A DNA stretch of 64,000 nt, taken from NCBI RefSeq assembly GCF_050571805.1, contig NZ_CP192219.1; one strand, 5' to 3'. Origin of the DNA: Halodesulfovibrio aestuarii. Its GTDB lineage: Bacteria > Desulfobacterota > Desulfovibrionia > Desulfovibrionales > Desulfovibrionaceae. Below, piece by piece: positions 63,977 through 64,000 of the stretch (the first letter of the stretch is position 1; the number at the start of each line of letters is the position of its first letter). The translations under genes and the position numbers were made by a program. The notes beneath the pieces were generated by a model, which worked only from the letters and a program-made list of their open reading frames with translations, had not been told where the DNA came from and ran no database searches.

Positions 63977-64000
63977 ATGAAAGAACGTAGGAACATCCCC
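63977..64000 (+). CDS. Possible start of a gene cut by the window end
   Basis: ATG at 63977 opens eight codons (MKERRNIP) to the window end. Weak ribosome site. No identification possible. Confidence 0.2.

Overview
The window reads as chromosomal DNA of a marine, low-to-moderate GC sulfate reducer of the Desulfovibrionales, most like Halodesulfovibrio. This is inferred from the 16S rRNA text, from the gene families (rhodanese-rubrerythrin fusion, 1-Cys peroxiredoxin, several universal stress proteins, ThyX instead of ThyA) and from the many sigma-54 activators. No database search was possible.

Layout. 1-1.4 kb: end of a thiamine operon (thiM 3' end, thiE) and a NifX-like protein. 1.5-6.4 kb: two sigma-54 enhancer-binding proteins flank a CobD/HisC-like aminotransferase; between them are a twin palindrome, a near-consensus sigma-54 promoter and a strong terminator that together look like an unannotated sigma-54-dependent small RNA. 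6.6-15.1 kb: aconitase, PpiD, two tiny proteins, an oxidative-stress/sulfur cluster (flavoprotein, rhodanese-rubrerythrin, peroxiredoxin) and a PAS-GGDEF protein with a broken GGDEF motif. 15.3-32.2 kb: a podovirus-type virion gene set. Terminase and a GNAT-like gene (15.3-17.4 kb) are cut off from portal, scaffold, capsid, cement, tail tubular A/B and internal virion genes (22.4-32.2 kb) by three cellular genes (Na+/alanine symporter with a long structured leader, Tat-exported phosphoesterase, M23 peptidase). No integrase, repressor, replication, lysis, tail-fibre or small-terminase gene is visible. 32.3-38 kb: a stand-alone FCD-domain protein, a TetR regulator, a large hybrid histidine kinase and a TPR protein.

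38.0-43.7 kb holds a complete rrn operon (two promoters, boxA, 16S, tRNA-Ile(GAT), tRNA-Ala(TGC), 23S, 5S, double terminator) with clear RNase III-type processing stems. 44-57 kb carries four universal stress protein genes, a ThiF/MoeB-like enzyme, a CDF metal transporter, an FmdB zinc ribbon, metF, a nitroreductase, a LysR regulator beside a 668-base geneless stretch, GAPDH, an AraC regulator and csaA. 57.3-63.5 kb is informational: creA, a DEDDh exonuclease, rlmE, yebC, ruvC, ruvA, ruvB and thyX. The last 500 bases are intergenic and contain an inverted pair of DnaA-box-like sequences.

How it fits together. Most genes are single or paired transcription units separated by strong hairpin terminators, many usable on both strands. 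The two most unusual items are the sigma-54 small RNA locus at 3.4-3.6 kb and the split virion cassette, which is more consistent with a domesticated or gene-transfer-agent-like element than with an intact prophage. Both are inferences needing the tests given in the findings.
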